A DNA stretch of 64,000 nt from Salinisphaera dokdonensis (GCF_040361215.1 NZ_APND01000001.1:868001-932000), one strand, 5' to 3'. Shown: positions 45,491 to 54,184, numbered from the stretch's first letter. The notes: generated by a model from the letters alone, not told the origin. Translations and numbers: made by a program.

Positions 45491-46123
45491 ATGCCCAGCG
45501 CCAGTCCCGCGGCGGCCTACCACCGCCAGATCTCGGAAGAAAAACGCGACGCGATTCTCGACGCGGCGCTTGAGTGTTTTCTCGATCGCGGGTTTACCGG
45601 CACCAGCCTGAGCCGTATCGCGCGGGCCGCCGACGTATCGACAGCGACGCTGTACCGACACTTTCCGAGCAAGGACGAGCTGTTTGCCCAGATCATCGAG
45701 CGGCCTTTTCTGGATGTCTCCCCGGAATCGCTTGTCGATTTGCCGGCAGGCAAGCCGCGTGAAGTGCTGCACGAGATCGCGGACCACTACGCCCGACTGA
45801 TTCTGACGCCTCATTTTCATCCGCTCGTGCGCGCGCTTATCGCCGAAGCGCTGCGACTGCCGGAGATGGGGCATGCCCTCGAGCAGCGCGGCCACGGTCC
45901 GTTCCTTGCGGCGGTGAAATCCTATATCGAACGTGAACACGCGCTCGGCACGCTCGCTGTCCCCGAAGCAGGCCTTGCCGCAGAACAGTTCCTGGGCATG
46001 ATCTCCAGCGTGGTGTTCTGGCCACGCATGCTCAACGACGAACGCCGGCCGTCCGAAGCCAAGGTGCAGCGCACCTGCGACGAAGCGGTGGCCACTTTCC
46101 TGGCGCGTTACGCCATCGGTTGA
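45491..46123 (+). CDS. TetR/AcrR family transcriptional regulator (AtuR-like position)
   Basis: The 210-residue regulator has a typical TetR N-terminal helix-turn-helix (DAILDAALECFLDRGFTGTSLSRIARAADVSTATLYRHFPSKDELFAQ) and a helical ligand-binding C-terminal domain. It is divergent from the atuA-like gene with about 190 bases between starts, which is how TetR repressors usually sit relative to their target operons; AtuR of Pseudomonas is also TetR-type. The probable ligand is an acyl-CoA of the pathway. Both sides of the intergenic region contain dyads that could be operators. Confidence 0.85.
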   Translation: MPSASPAAAYHRQISEEKRDAILDAALECFLDRGFTGTSLSRIARAADVSTATLYRHFPSKDELFAQIIERPFLDVSPESLVDLPAGKPREVLHEIADHYARLILTPHFHPLVRALIAEALRLPEMGHALEQRGHGPFLAAVKSYIEREHALGTLAVPEAGLAAEQFLGMISSVVFWPRMLNDERRPSEAKVQRTCDEAVATFLARYAIG

Positions 46124-46249
46124 AGCCCTCGGCCTTCCGCGCCAGCATGGCTTACGCGGAACCCGAACACCTCGGCGCACTCGAAGCGTGCAGGAACTCA
46201 GAAGATGTTCTGCCACCGACCCATGGCAGGCCTGATTCAGGCAGAATGC

Positions 46250-46267
46250 TGAACGAACGTCCGTTCA
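46250..46267. promoter_or_regulatory. 18-bp near-perfect palindrome, candidate repressor operator
   Basis: TGAACGAACGTCCGTTCA matches its reverse complement at 16 of 18 positions. It lies 51 bases upstream of the quinone oxidoreductase start, a typical place for a TetR-type operator. No copy of it appears in the atuA-TetR intergenic region. Confidence 0.6.
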
Positions 46268-46317
46268 TGGCTCGGGCCGCGCCCGACACGACATAACGAT
46301 ACGCAAGGAGACATGAA

Positions 46318-47298
46318 ATGAGAGCATTGCTCTGCAAACAGTTCGGCCCCCCGGAAACACTGGTCGTCGAAGAGATGCCCACCCCGGAAGTCGGGGCCGA
46401 TCAAGTGCTTATCGACGTGCAGGCCGCGGCGGTCAACTTCCCCGACAGCCTCATCATCGAAGACAAGTACCAGCTCAAGCCGGAACTGCCGTTTTCTCCG
46501 GGCGGTGAGCTGGCCGGTACCGTCGCCGCCGTGGGCGACAACGTGAAACATCTCAAGGCCGGAGACAACGTGATCGCGTTCACCGGCTATGGCGCCATGG
46601 CCGAACAGATCGCGACCGACGCCAACCGCGTGATCCCGATGCCCGACGGCGTCGACCACGTCACCGCTTCGGCCTTCGTGATGACCTACGGCACGACGTT
46701 CCACGCGCTGGCCGACCGCGCCGATCTCAAATCCGGCGAAACCCTGCTGGTGCTCGGTGCGTCGGGCGGTGTCGGCCTGGCTGCGATCGAGATCGGCAAG
46801 GCGCTCGGCGCCCATGTGATCGCTGCAGCATCCAGCGCCGACAAGCTGGCCGTCTGCCAGGAACACGGCGCGGACGAGACCATCAACTACGTCGAGGAAG
46901 ACCTCAAGGACGCAATCAAGGCACGTACCGACGGCCGCGGCGTCGATGTGGTCTACGACCCGGTCGGCGGCGACATGACCGAAAAAGCCCTGCGTGGCAC
47001 CGCTTGGCGTGGCCGCCTGCTGGTGATCGGTTTTGCCGCCGGCACGATCCCGAAGCCGCCGCTGAACCTGGCCCTGCTCAAGGGCTGCTCGATCGTCGGC
47101 GTGTTCTGGGGTTCGTTCACCCAGCGCGAACCGGGCGAGAATCAGAAGCAGCTCAAGACGCTGTTCAGCTGGCTGGCCGAGGGCCGTCTGCGCCCGCATG
47201 TTTCGGGCACCTATTCGCTGGAAAACGGCGGCGAGGCCATCACCATGCTGGCGTCGCGCAAGGCATCCGGGAAGCTGGTCATCAAGCCGCAGGAATAA
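46318..47298 (+). CDS. NADPH:quinone oxidoreductase (zeta-crystallin-like MDR)
   Basis: This 326-residue quinone oxidoreductase has the N-terminal GroES-like domain (GGELAGTVAAVGDNV), the NADPH-binding VLGASGGVGLAAIEIGKALGA around residue 150, and C-terminal ISKLV-like SGKLVIKP. It reduces quinones or enones with NADPH. AAGGAG lies 8 bases before ATG 46318. It follows the TetR gene and is preceded by an operator-like palindrome, so expression is probably inducible. Neither Cys zinc cluster is present. Confidence 0.86.
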   Translation: MRALLCKQFGPPETLVVEEMPTPEVGADQVLIDVQAAAVNFPDSLIIEDKYQLKPELPFSPGGELAGTVAAVGDNVKHLKAGDNVIAFTGYGAMAEQIATDANRVIPMPDGVDHVTASAFVMTYGTTFHALADRADLKSGETLLVLGASGGVGLAAIEIGKALGAHVIAAASSADKLAVCQEHGADETINYVEEDLKDAIKARTDGRGVDVVYDPVGGDMTEKALRGTAWRGRLLVIGFAAGTIPKPPLNLALLKGCSIVGVFWGSFTQREPGENQKQLKTLFSWLAEGRLRPHVSGTYSLENGGEAITMLASRKASGKLVIKPQE

Positions 47299-47333
47299 CC
47301 CGGAATGGCCTGAAATAGCCTGAAGCGAAAAGA

Positions 47334-47363
47334 GCCGGCCGGTACATCCCGGCCGGCCTTTTT
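47334..47363 (+). terminator. Rho-independent terminator
   Basis: GCCGGCCGG and CCGGCCGGC form a 9-bp stem with a 6-base loop (TACATC), followed by CTTTTTC. It ends the quinone oxidoreductase transcript. Confidence 0.88.
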
Positions 47364-47505
47364 CATTAGTGCCGGCACACGCCGGCACGCGCCGCTGTCA
47401 TCGAAACGACATCGCGGCGTCATCGCTGCGTTATCTGCGCGACCCACACTGCGCTCCATCCCGCGCCCGCTGTCACCGTGACTGCGGGCCCGAACGAGGA
47501 GACGC

Positions 47506-48546
47506 ATGCGCATCGCATTGCTCACCGACGCTTGGAAGCCGCAGGTCAACGGTGTCGTCACCGCGCTGAGTGCTCTGGTCGACGAACTCAAAAGCGCCGG
47601 CCACGACGTGCTCGTGATTCATCCCGGCCTGTTCGTGACCGTGCCCTGCCCGACCTATAACGAGATCCGGCTTGCCGCCGCCCCGCTGCCCGGCGTTGCC
47701 AGACGCCTGCAACGTTTCGTGCCGGACGCCGTGCATATCGCCACCGAGGGCAGCGTGGGGCTGGCCGGCTGGCTGTATTGCCGGCTGCGCCGCTGGCGCT
47801 TCACGACTTCGTTTCATACCCGGTTCCCCGAGTACATCAACGCCCGCTGGCCCATGGTGCCGGTCGGGCTGGGCTATCGGGTGCTCAACGTCTTTCATCG
47901 GCGCAGCGTCCGCACGATGGTCAGCACGCCGCCTCTGGCGGACTATCTCGAGGATCGCGGCTTTTCGCGGCTCGCCCTCTGGCGGCGCGGCGTGGATACG
48001 CGGCTGTTTCGGCCGGTCGAACCGGTCCAACTGGATCTGCCCGGCCCGGTGTTCATGTATTTCGGTCGCGTCGCGCCGGAAAAGAATATCGAGGCCTTCC
48101 TTGAGCTCGACCTGCCCGGAAGCAAGCTCGTCGTCGGCGACGGGCCCGCGCGCACGGATCTCGAACAGCGCTATCCCGACACTTATTTCGCCGGCATGCG
48201 CCTGGGCGAGGATCTCGTGCGCCATATCTGCGCGGCGGATTGCATGGTCTTTCCCAGCCGTACCGACACGCTCGGCCTTGTGCTCATGGAAGCGATGGCC
48301 TGCGGCGTGCCGGTAGCGGCGTACCCGGTCACCGGCCCGAAACAGGTCGTGCAGAACTACGTCACCGGCGTGCTCGACAACGACCTGCGCGCGGCCGCGC
48401 TCGCCGCTGTTGAACTCGAGGGCGCCGCCGGCCTCGCCTACGCCCGCGCAAACGGCTGGGCTGCATCCGCCGCCGAGTTTGCGTCCCAACTCGCGCCGGC
48501 ACGGCGCCCGCAATTGCGTTTCGATCCCCCGGTACTAGAGGTCTGA
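47506..48546 (+). CDS. GT4-family glycosyltransferase, candidate sulfoquinovosyltransferase
   Basis: The 346-residue GT-B glycosyltransferase has an N-terminal acceptor domain (LLTDAWKPQVNGVVTALSAL, HIATEGSVGLAG, TTSFHTRFPEYINAR) and the C-terminal donor domain (YFGRVAPEKNIEAFLE, VFPSRTDTLGLVLMEAMACGVPVAA with the EX7E-type pattern). It lies 2 bases upstream of a UDP-sulfoquinovose synthase homologue, so it is predicted to transfer sulfoquinovose to diacylglycerol (SqdX-like). Relatives act as mannosyl- or glucosyltransferases, so the donor is unproven. ATG 47506 is preceded by GAGGAGACGC. Confidence 0.75.
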   Translation: MRIALLTDAWKPQVNGVVTALSALVDELKSAGHDVLVIHPGLFVTVPCPTYNEIRLAAAPLPGVARRLQRFVPDAVHIATEGSVGLAGWLYCRLRRWRFTTSFHTRFPEYINARWPMVPVGLGYRVLNVFHRRSVRTMVSTPPLADYLEDRGFSRLALWRRGVDTRLFRPVEPVQLDLPGPVFMYFGRVAPEKNIEAFLELDLPGSKLVVGDGPARTDLEQRYPDTYFAGMRLGEDLVRHICAADCMVFPSRTDTLGLVLMEAMACGVPVAAYPVTGPKQVVQNYVTGVLDNDLRAAALAAVELEGAAGLAYARANGWAASAAEFASQLAPARRPQLRFDPPVLEV

Positions 48547-48548
48547 AA

Positions 48549-49754
48549 ATGAAGGTACTGATACTCGGCGGTGACGGTTTCTGCGGCTGGCCGACGGCAT
48601 TGCATCTGTCCGGCCAGGGCCACGACGTGACCCTCATCGACAACCTCTCGCGCCGAAATATCGATAACGAGCTCGGCGTGGCGTCGCTCACGCCGATCTC
48701 GCCGATCGATGTGCGCCTGAACGCCTGGAAACAGATCACCGGCCGCACCATCGCGGCGCTGCATATGGACGTGGCACGCGAGTACGACCGCCTGGAAGCC
48801 ACCATCGACCGGCTCGCGCCGGATGCCATCGTGCATTTCGCCGAACAGCGCTCGGCGCCCTATTCCATGAAGCACGCGCGCGCCAAACGCTACACCGTGG
48901 AGAACAATCTCGCCGCCACCCAGAACGTGCTCTGTGCGCTGGTCGAAACCGGCGTCGATGCACATCTGGTGCATCTGGGCACCATGGGTGTGTACGGCTA
49001 CGGCGGCGGGCTGCGTATTCCCGAGGGCTATCTCACCGTCGAGGTGGACGACAGCGCAGGGGCCCGCACCCAGCGCGAGATCATGTTCCCGCCGGACCCG
49101 GGCAGCATCTATCACATGACCAAGACCCAGGATCAGTTGCTGTTCTATTTCTACAACAAGAACGACGGCCTGCGAATCACCGACCTGCACCAGGGTGTGG
49201 TCTGGGGTACGCAGACGCGCGAGACGCGCCTGGACGAGCGCCTGATCAACCGCTTCGACTACGACGGCGACTACGGCACCGTGCTCAACCGTTTTCTAAT
49301 GCAGGCCGCGGTCGGCCATGACCTGACCGTGCACGGCAGCGGCGGCCAGACCCGCGCCTTCATCCATATCCAGGACACGGTGCGCTGTATCGAGATGGCG
49401 ATCGACAACGCGCCGAAGCGCAACGAGCGCGTGCGCATCTACAACCAGATGACCGAGACCTGGCGCGTCGGTGAACTCGCGAAACTGGTGTCCGAGCTGA
49501 CCGGCGCGGCCATCTGCAACATGCCGAATCCGCGCCGCGAAGCTGCAGAGAACGATCTGTGTGTCGACAACGCCTGCCTGCTCGATCTCGGCCTGGAACC
49601 GACCACCCTGCGCGGCAGCCTGTTGAACGAAATCATCGATATCGCCCAGCGCTATGCCGATCGCTGTGACGACTCGCGCATCGTCGCGACCTCGCAATGG
49701 GTGCAGCCACGCGAGCCATCACGCCAACTAGGGCGCGAGCGCGTCGCATCCTGA
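48549..49754 (+). CDS. UDP-sulfoquinovose synthase (SQD1/SqdB-like)
   Basis: This 401-residue extended SDR begins MKVLILGGDGFCGWPTALHL, has IVHFAEQRSAPYSMKH, and the catalytic TMGVYGYGGG and YHMTKTQDQLL (Tyr-His-x-x-Lys) segments of SQD1. SQD1 makes UDP-sulfoquinovose from UDP-glucose and sulfite for the sulfolipid SQDG. It follows the glycosyltransferase by 2 bases with a GGTCTGAAA leader, so the two form an operon. SQDG is known mainly from cyanobacteria, plants and some alphaproteobacteria. Confidence 0.85.
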   Translation: MKVLILGGDGFCGWPTALHLSGQGHDVTLIDNLSRRNIDNELGVASLTPISPIDVRLNAWKQITGRTIAALHMDVAREYDRLEATIDRLAPDAIVHFAEQRSAPYSMKHARAKRYTVENNLAATQNVLCALVETGVDAHLVHLGTMGVYGYGGGLRIPEGYLTVEVDDSAGARTQREIMFPPDPGSIYHMTKTQDQLLFYFYNKNDGLRITDLHQGVVWGTQTRETRLDERLINRFDYDGDYGTVLNRFLMQAAVGHDLTVHGSGGQTRAFIHIQDTVRCIEMAIDNAPKRNERVRIYNQMTETWRVGELAKLVSELTGAAICNMPNPRREAAENDLCVDNACLLDLGLEPTTLRGSLLNEIIDIAQRYADRCDDSRIVATSQWVQPREPSRQLGRERVAS

Positions 49755-49862
49755 ATAGTCCGGCGCGTCCAGCAAGCCGTCGGGCGCGCGTAACTGTCCC
49801 AACATTGCAGCACTGGCCTATACTTGCGATCCACCCGTGAGCCGAGTGTTCGCCCTGTGGAA

Positions 49863-50885
49863 ATGGATGCCCGCTGGACCCCGACGGCACTGACCGTCGC
49901 GTTGCTGCTGCTTTACTTCACGCCCTGGCTCACGCTCGGCGATGGCTCGATGCCGTCCGGTTTCATGGTCACGCGCACCGTTCTCGACGCCCTGGCGGGG
50001 CTCGATCGGCCATCCGCCGCCGAGACCGTATCGCCCATGCTTGCCTGGGCCATCCCGGCGCTGGCGCTTTCGGGGCTCTTCCAGAGCGCACGCGGACACA
50101 CACGCTGGGCCGGGGCCTGTCTCGGTGCGGCGGTACTTGCCGTCATCAGCCTGGGCCTCGGGCTCACGCCTTTCGTCGGCGACTCGCACCGCATGCGGCT
50201 CGACATCACATTCGCCGGCCTAGCCGTCTTCGCCGCCGCATTCACGCTCATGGCGCTGTCGATCCGACAGGGATCCGACGACGAGGACGGAACCATCGTG
50301 GAGCGCCGCCGGCGCCACGGCGTGGTGGCGCTGGACGTACGCCAGAACCGCTGGCGGCCACTGAACCGGCTGCTGAGTATCGTCGTCAATGCGGCCATCG
50401 TATTCGGCGCGCTCGCCCTCTGGCTCGACAACCACTTCCCGGATATCGCACTGCTCGCCATGCTGCCGATAGCGGCGATCGCCCTGATCGCCATCGCGCT
50501 GACCGGTGCCGCCGCAAGTCTTACGGCTTCCCGGCGTGCGCCGCTGGCCCGCATCGTGATCGATGACGACACTCTGACCGTGGTGGCCGGCGGCGACCCC
50601 GGCCGCTATCCGCGCACGCATATCGGCGGCATCTACGTGCCGCAAGGGGCAACCGACGAGATCGACAACTACTACAATCCCGAGAGCCTTCGCCAGACAC
50701 TCACGCTACCGGTTACCGCGCAAGCCGAAGACATGCCGGCGCCCAACCCCGTATCTGTTTTCGCGGACAGCCAGGAAAGCGTGGCGATGAACCTGCGTAA
50801 CCGCACCGTCATTCTCGCGCGTCATCTCACCGAGGCGCAGGCCACCGAACTGGTACGTCGCCTCAAGATCCGGCTGCTCGACTGA
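49863..50885 (+). CDS. Predicted membrane protein (340 aa), unknown function
   Basis: I do not recognise this protein. It has about five hydrophobic segments: VALLLLYFTPWLTL, AWAIPALALSGLF, CLGAAVLAVISLGLGL, FAGLAVFAAAFTLMAL and a paired segment IVVNAAIVFGALALWL ... LLAMLPIAAIALIAIALTGAAA. A polar soluble domain of about 100 residues follows (IVIDDDTLTVVAGGDPGR...). The ATG at 49863 is used, and a GTG at 49857 and a TTG further upstream are alternatives without a good ribosome binding site. Its stop lies 23 bases inside the convergent diguanylate cyclase gene. Confidence 0.6.
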   Translation: MDARWTPTALTVALLLLYFTPWLTLGDGSMPSGFMVTRTVLDALAGLDRPSAAETVSPMLAWAIPALALSGLFQSARGHTRWAGACLGAAVLAVISLGLGLTPFVGDSHRMRLDITFAGLAVFAAAFTLMALSIRQGSDDEDGTIVERRRRHGVVALDVRQNRWRPLNRLLSIVVNAAIVFGALALWLDNHFPDIALLAMLPIAAIALIAIALTGAAASLTASRRAPLARIVIDDDTLTVVAGGDPGRYPRTHIGGIYVPQGATDEIDNYYNPESLRQTLTLPVTAQAEDMPAPNPVSVFADSQESVAMNLRNRTVILARHLTEAQATELVRRLKIRLLD

Positions 50886-52077
50886 CCGCTTCCCGTGCCG
50901 CGATGTCGCCATCGCCGACCGACATCAGCGCGTCGAAATCACTGACCACGCGATCGCGCCCCTGCCGCTTGGCCTCGTAGAGCGCCTCGTCGGCGTTGTG
51001 CACCAGCACATCGATGTCGGGGATGTCCGTGCCGGGCGCGAACGATGCCACGCCGATGCTTACCGTCAGCGTGACAGGCATGGCATTACGGCCGGCGGGC
51101 CGGAACTGATTCGCGGCCACTGCGGCCCGCATGCGCTCGGCGATACTGCTGGCCAGCGATGCCTCGGTTTCCTGCAGGAGCACCACGAACTCCTCGCCAC
51201 CGTAACGTGCGATCAGGTCACTCTCGCGAACCAGCGGCAGAACCGTGCGCACCACGTGGCGGATCGCGGCATCACCAACCCGATGACCGTAGGTGTCGTT
51301 GATCGTCTTGAAATGATCCACGTCGATGAACAGAAAACAGGCGGGATGCCCGTATCGACGATGCCGCTCCAGGCAACGCGCGCCTTCGCTGAGAAAATGC
51401 CCGCGGTTGGCAATCTGGGTCAGACCATCGGTGACCGCCTGGCGCTCGACCTGGCGGCGATAGGAGAACACTTTCCAGTAGAGATATTCGAAGGTCAGCA
51501 GGATGAAAACGATCGGAACGAAGCCCATCCAGACATAGGCGCTGAACAGCGCCATATCGATACCGAAGGACAGGCCCAGCAGGTTCGCCAGCGCCGGAAA
51601 GATCGTCGGCACCGAGAGCACCAGCACGGCAAACCCGAACGGCTGGGCGAGCACGAGAAACGGCCCGAAAATATAGCCGTAGAGAATGCCGCCCATGCCG
51701 TACGAGCCGCCGCCCTCGAGCATCGACAGGATCTTGAGAAAGGTGATCTCGACAAACAGCGGCGCCAGCAGCGCGGCAATCCGTGCCTGCCTCGAATGAA
51801 TATCCACCCGACTGGCCACCGCCCACGCGAGCACCACGGAGGCCTCGACCACGCGCAGCCAGGCCGCCTGCGGCGCGTTGGTCGCGTCGATTGCGTGGTC
51901 CCAGAGAATCGCGGCAACCAGAAAGACCGCGGCGAACAGGATCGCCAGCCGCGTGAAATCGCCGATATCCATGGCTTTCGCAGCCAGGTACTCCGGGTCC
52001 CGGGTGGCACGCAGGAAATCGACCAGTCGGCGGTAGTTCAACCGACCGCTTACCTTCAGCAACGGGTAGCTCACCAT
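50863..52077 (-). CDS. Membrane-bound GGDEF-domain diguanylate cyclase
   Basis: The 404-residue protein has six or so hydrophobic segments in the first 200 residues and a C-terminal GGDEF domain from about 210. The active-site signature is RYGGEEF (GGEEF at 293-297), and an inhibitory-site RxxD (RESD, 284-287) lies five residues before it. It should make c-di-GMP, with product feedback, from a membrane position. The N-terminal sensory region resembles no sensor I know; ATG 52077 gives MVSYPLLKVSG. The gene is alone and overlaps the convergent gene. Confidence 0.87.
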   Translation of the reverse strand: MVSYPLLKVSGRLNYRRLVDFLRATRDPEYLAAKAMDIGDFTRLAILFAAVFLVAAILWDHAIDATNAPQAAWLRVVEASVVLAWAVASRVDIHSRQARIAALLAPLFVEITFLKILSMLEGGGSYGMGGILYGYIFGPFLVLAQPFGFAVLVLSVPTIFPALANLLGLSFGIDMALFSAYVWMGFVPIVFILLTFEYLYWKVFSYRRQVERQAVTDGLTQIANRGHFLSEGARCLERHRRYGHPACFLFIDVDHFKTINDTYGHRVGDAAIRHVVRTVLPLVRESDLIARYGGEEFVVLLQETEASLASSIAERMRAAVAANQFRPAGRNAMPVTLTVSIGVASFAPGTDIPDIDVLVHNADEALYEAKRQGRDRVVSDFDALMSVGDGDIAAREAVSRAAGS

Positions 52078-52434
52078 CGCGCGTGAGTCCTCACGATTCG
52101 CTGGCCGCAGCGCGCCATCCGGCGCGAAGACAGACCCGGCCGCACACGTTGGTGTGCACCTTGCGAACCGTTGTTAGCACAGCCCGGCGAGCACCCATGG
52201 CAGCCCGCCGAGCCTGTCACGCAGCAGCCACAGCGTCATCACCGTGACCGCCACCCCCTTTTTCCTCGACGACCGAAGTCGCTGATCCCACGATCAAGAC
52301 TACAACAGCCATGCCGCAAACACCCGCACACGCGACGTGATGCGGTAAGCACCTGACCACGACTCGACGACCGCACCCGGCACCAGCGCATCACGAGCAA
52401 GGCGCCCATCCGTTGCGGGAGTTATGGCATGCGC
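52078..52434. other. 357-base intergenic stretch with a short hairpin
   Basis: No credible gene is seen. It lies between the diguanylate cyclase start and the ArsA-like gene's stop. GCACAC-GTTG-GTGTGC (52142-52157) forms a 6-bp hairpin, and a run of six T occurs at 52259-52264. A 61-codon open frame at 52171 lacks a Shine-Dalgarno and family resemblance. The cyclase promoter probably lies here. Confidence 0.5.
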
Positions 52435-53403
52435 CTACGCCGGCGTCGTAGCCAGGCGCTCGGCCAGCGCGTTCAGCTGCTCACGGCCGACGATATCGCG
52501 CGCGCTCTGGGCAACCTCGACCAGTGCGAAGTCGCTGAAACGCTCGCGGATCTCGGCGAGATACTCGTTCTGCTGGGCCACCCGCTCGGTGACGAAGGCG
52601 CTGGCCTCGTCGGCCGGCCAGAGGCGATTGACGTAGAGTGCGCCAACCGGAATCTGCGTATCGCGTAGCTGCTCGATCACCCGTGCCGTCTCCTCGATCG
52701 GCAGGCGTTCGGCTTGCAGCACCGGATGAAACACCGATTCCGCGTGCAGGCGTTTACGGGACTCGGCGAAACGCTCGGCGCGCTGGCGCAGACGCGCGAG
52801 CACGCGATCCTCGCGATCCGGCTCGGAAACCCCCGCCATCGTTCGCCACATGCCCTGCAGCTTGTTCACCTTGGCGCGCTGTTGCTGCAGACCTTCAACC
52901 CAGGCACCCAGCATCGAGGGCAGGGTGAGCAGACGCAAGGTATGCCCGCTCGGCGCGGTATCGAACACCACCTGATCATAATGATCCGGGCACCAGGTCA
53001 TGATCCGTGTAAAGCGGTCGAACAGCGCAGATTCCGCCGTGCCGGGCGCCTGCACGGCGAGCTTCAGATGTCGGTCGAGCGCGGGCAGCACGGCCTTCGA
53101 GACCGCCGCCTCGGCGTCTTCACGAATACCTTCGACATAGGCCTTGGCGTCAGCCTCCGGGTCGATCTCCATGGCCCAGAGATTGTCGCCGGCCGCCGTA
53201 GGCTCTGCGGTCAGCCGTGTCTCCAGCAGATCCGACACGGAATGCGCTGGGTCCGTCGACACCAGCAACGTGCGCTGGCCCGTGGCCGCCAGCCGTAGCG
53301 CGTTGGCCGCTGCCAGCGTGGTCTTGCCGACTCCGCCCTTGCCGCCGAACAGGTAGAAACGCGTCGGTTCGTCGTGATGATGCTCGTGCTGCTTGCCTGC
53401 CAT
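52435..53403 (-). CDS. ArsA/Get3-like ATPase
   Basis: The 322-residue protein has a deviant Walker A P-loop FGGKGGVGKTTLAAANALRLA (residues 20-28), a DTAPSGHTLRLLTLP switch segment and the STDPAHSVSD signature of ArsA/Get3 ATPases. It is a single-half protein, unlike the double ArsA of E. coli, and lacks the metal-binding Cys of arsenical ATPases. The N-terminus is His-rich (HEHHHDE). It is the last gene of the CstA cassette and its ATG (53403) overlaps the stop of the small CC-terminal protein. Role unknown; possibly energises a metal or tail-related step in the cassette. Confidence 0.8.
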   Translation of the reverse strand: MAGKQHEHHHDEPTRFYLFGGKGGVGKTTLAAANALRLAATGQRTLLVSTDPAHSVSDLLETRLTAEPTAAGDNLWAMEIDPEADAKAYVEGIREDAEAAVSKAVLPALDRHLKLAVQAPGTAESALFDRFTRIMTWCPDHYDQVVFDTAPSGHTLRLLTLPSMLGAWVEGLQQQRAKVNKLQGMWRTMAGVSEPDREDRVLARLRQRAERFAESRKRLHAESVFHPVLQAERLPIEETARVIEQLRDTQIPVGALYVNRLWPADEASAFVTERVAQQNEYLAEIRERFSDFALVEVAQSARDIVGREQLNALAERLATTPA

Positions 53404-53666
53404 CAACAGCAGACACCGGCTTCGGGGAACGTCTCCATGCCCATGCGTTGATGCCAGCTATGGAACGCTTCGATAAGATCCGGGTAGAGTTCGAGCGCGT
53501 AATAATCGGCCGGGCCGGGGATGCCCAGCGCCTCCAGAAACAGCAACGCGACCAGCGCATCTTCTTCCGAGCGTGCTTCGCGGGCGACGCCGGCCCGCCA
53601 TGGCGCCATGAACAGCTCGTCGTGATAGTCGGACAAGCGTTGCCACAGGCTTTTGTCGTTCGACAT
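53403..53666 (-). CDS. Small CstA-cassette protein ending in Cys-Cys (cory-CC-star-like)
   Basis: The 87-residue protein has an aromatic, acidic body (LSDYHDELFMAPWRAG, then SEEDALVALLFLEALGIPGPADYYALELYPDLIEAFHSWH) and ends VCC directly before the stop. I recall a family named for a Cys-Cys-stop ending that is found with ArsA-like ATPases, but cannot check it here. E. coli's CstA and BtsT partners, the YbdD/YjiX proteins, also end in two Cys. The adjacent Cys suggest a metal- or thiol-binding tail. Its stop overlaps the ArsA-like start (TGATG). Confidence 0.75.
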   Translation of the reverse strand: MSNDKSLWQRLSDYHDELFMAPWRAGVAREARSEEDALVALLFLEALGIPGPADYYALELYPDLIEAFHSWHQRMGMETFPEAGVCC

Positions 53667-53716
53667 GATCAGCTGCCTTTCGGGCGGTGCGTTGAATACG
53701 GCAGAACTGCCGCGGC

Positions 53717-54184
53717 TCAGGCGTCGAAGCGTAACGCGACTCGATCGAGAACGGCCTTCACGACCGTCTCACTCTCCGGCAACCGACCGGAGAACAGCGT
53801 CTCGCCGTCGACAACGACCGCCACCGGCGCACCCGCGCGGCCCATCGAACGTAGCGTCGCGCCCACGCCGAGACCGTTGTTCCGTGCGGCCCGCCAGATC
53901 GCAGGATAAAGCCAGACGATGTTGCGCGGATCGGCTACCACCAGATCGAGATCAGGCGCGGCGTCGATCAACGCTCGATAGATCTCGCCCATCTGCTCCA
54001 TGCGCGCTCGGCTATGGCTGAAATCGGCTGCCTTGCCTAACTCGGTGTGGCTTTCGCCCAAACGGCCACAGCAACCGGAGCCGCTGTGCTGGGAATCCTG
54101 CTCTCGGACCAGAATCGCCTGATGCGAACGCACCCCTGCCCGCGAGCCACGACGGGCATGCGCAGGCAGGGATGTCGGGCTCAT
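53717..54184 (-). CDS. Conserved hypothetical protein of the CstA cassette with a CC motif (155 aa)
   Basis: I cannot name this family. A variable basic N-terminus is followed by LVREQDSQHSGSGCCGRLGESH, an adjacent Cys pair in a Gly/Ser-rich loop, then a thioredoxin-like alternation (IYRALIDAAPDLDLVVADPRNIVWLYP ... VAVVVDGETLFSGRLP). The position between CstA and the CC-ending protein suggests a thiol or metal handling accessory, by loose analogy with ArsD in arsenic operons. The ATG at 54184 overlaps the cstA stop (ATGA). A GTG at 54136 would begin nearer the conserved part. Confidence 0.65.
   Translation of the reverse strand: MSPTSLPAHARRGSRAGVRSHQAILVREQDSQHSGSGCCGRLGESHTELGKAADFSHSRARMEQMGEIYRALIDAAPDLDLVVADPRNIVWLYPAIWRAARNNGLGVGATLRSMGRAGAPVAVVVDGETLFSGRLPESETVVKAVLDRVALRFDA

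Noticed and set aside
52171..52356. A 61-codon frame in the intergenic stretch before the diguanylate cyclase
   Set aside because: It has no ribosome binding site, a Gln/Arg/Pro-rich composition, and no neighbour that would need it.
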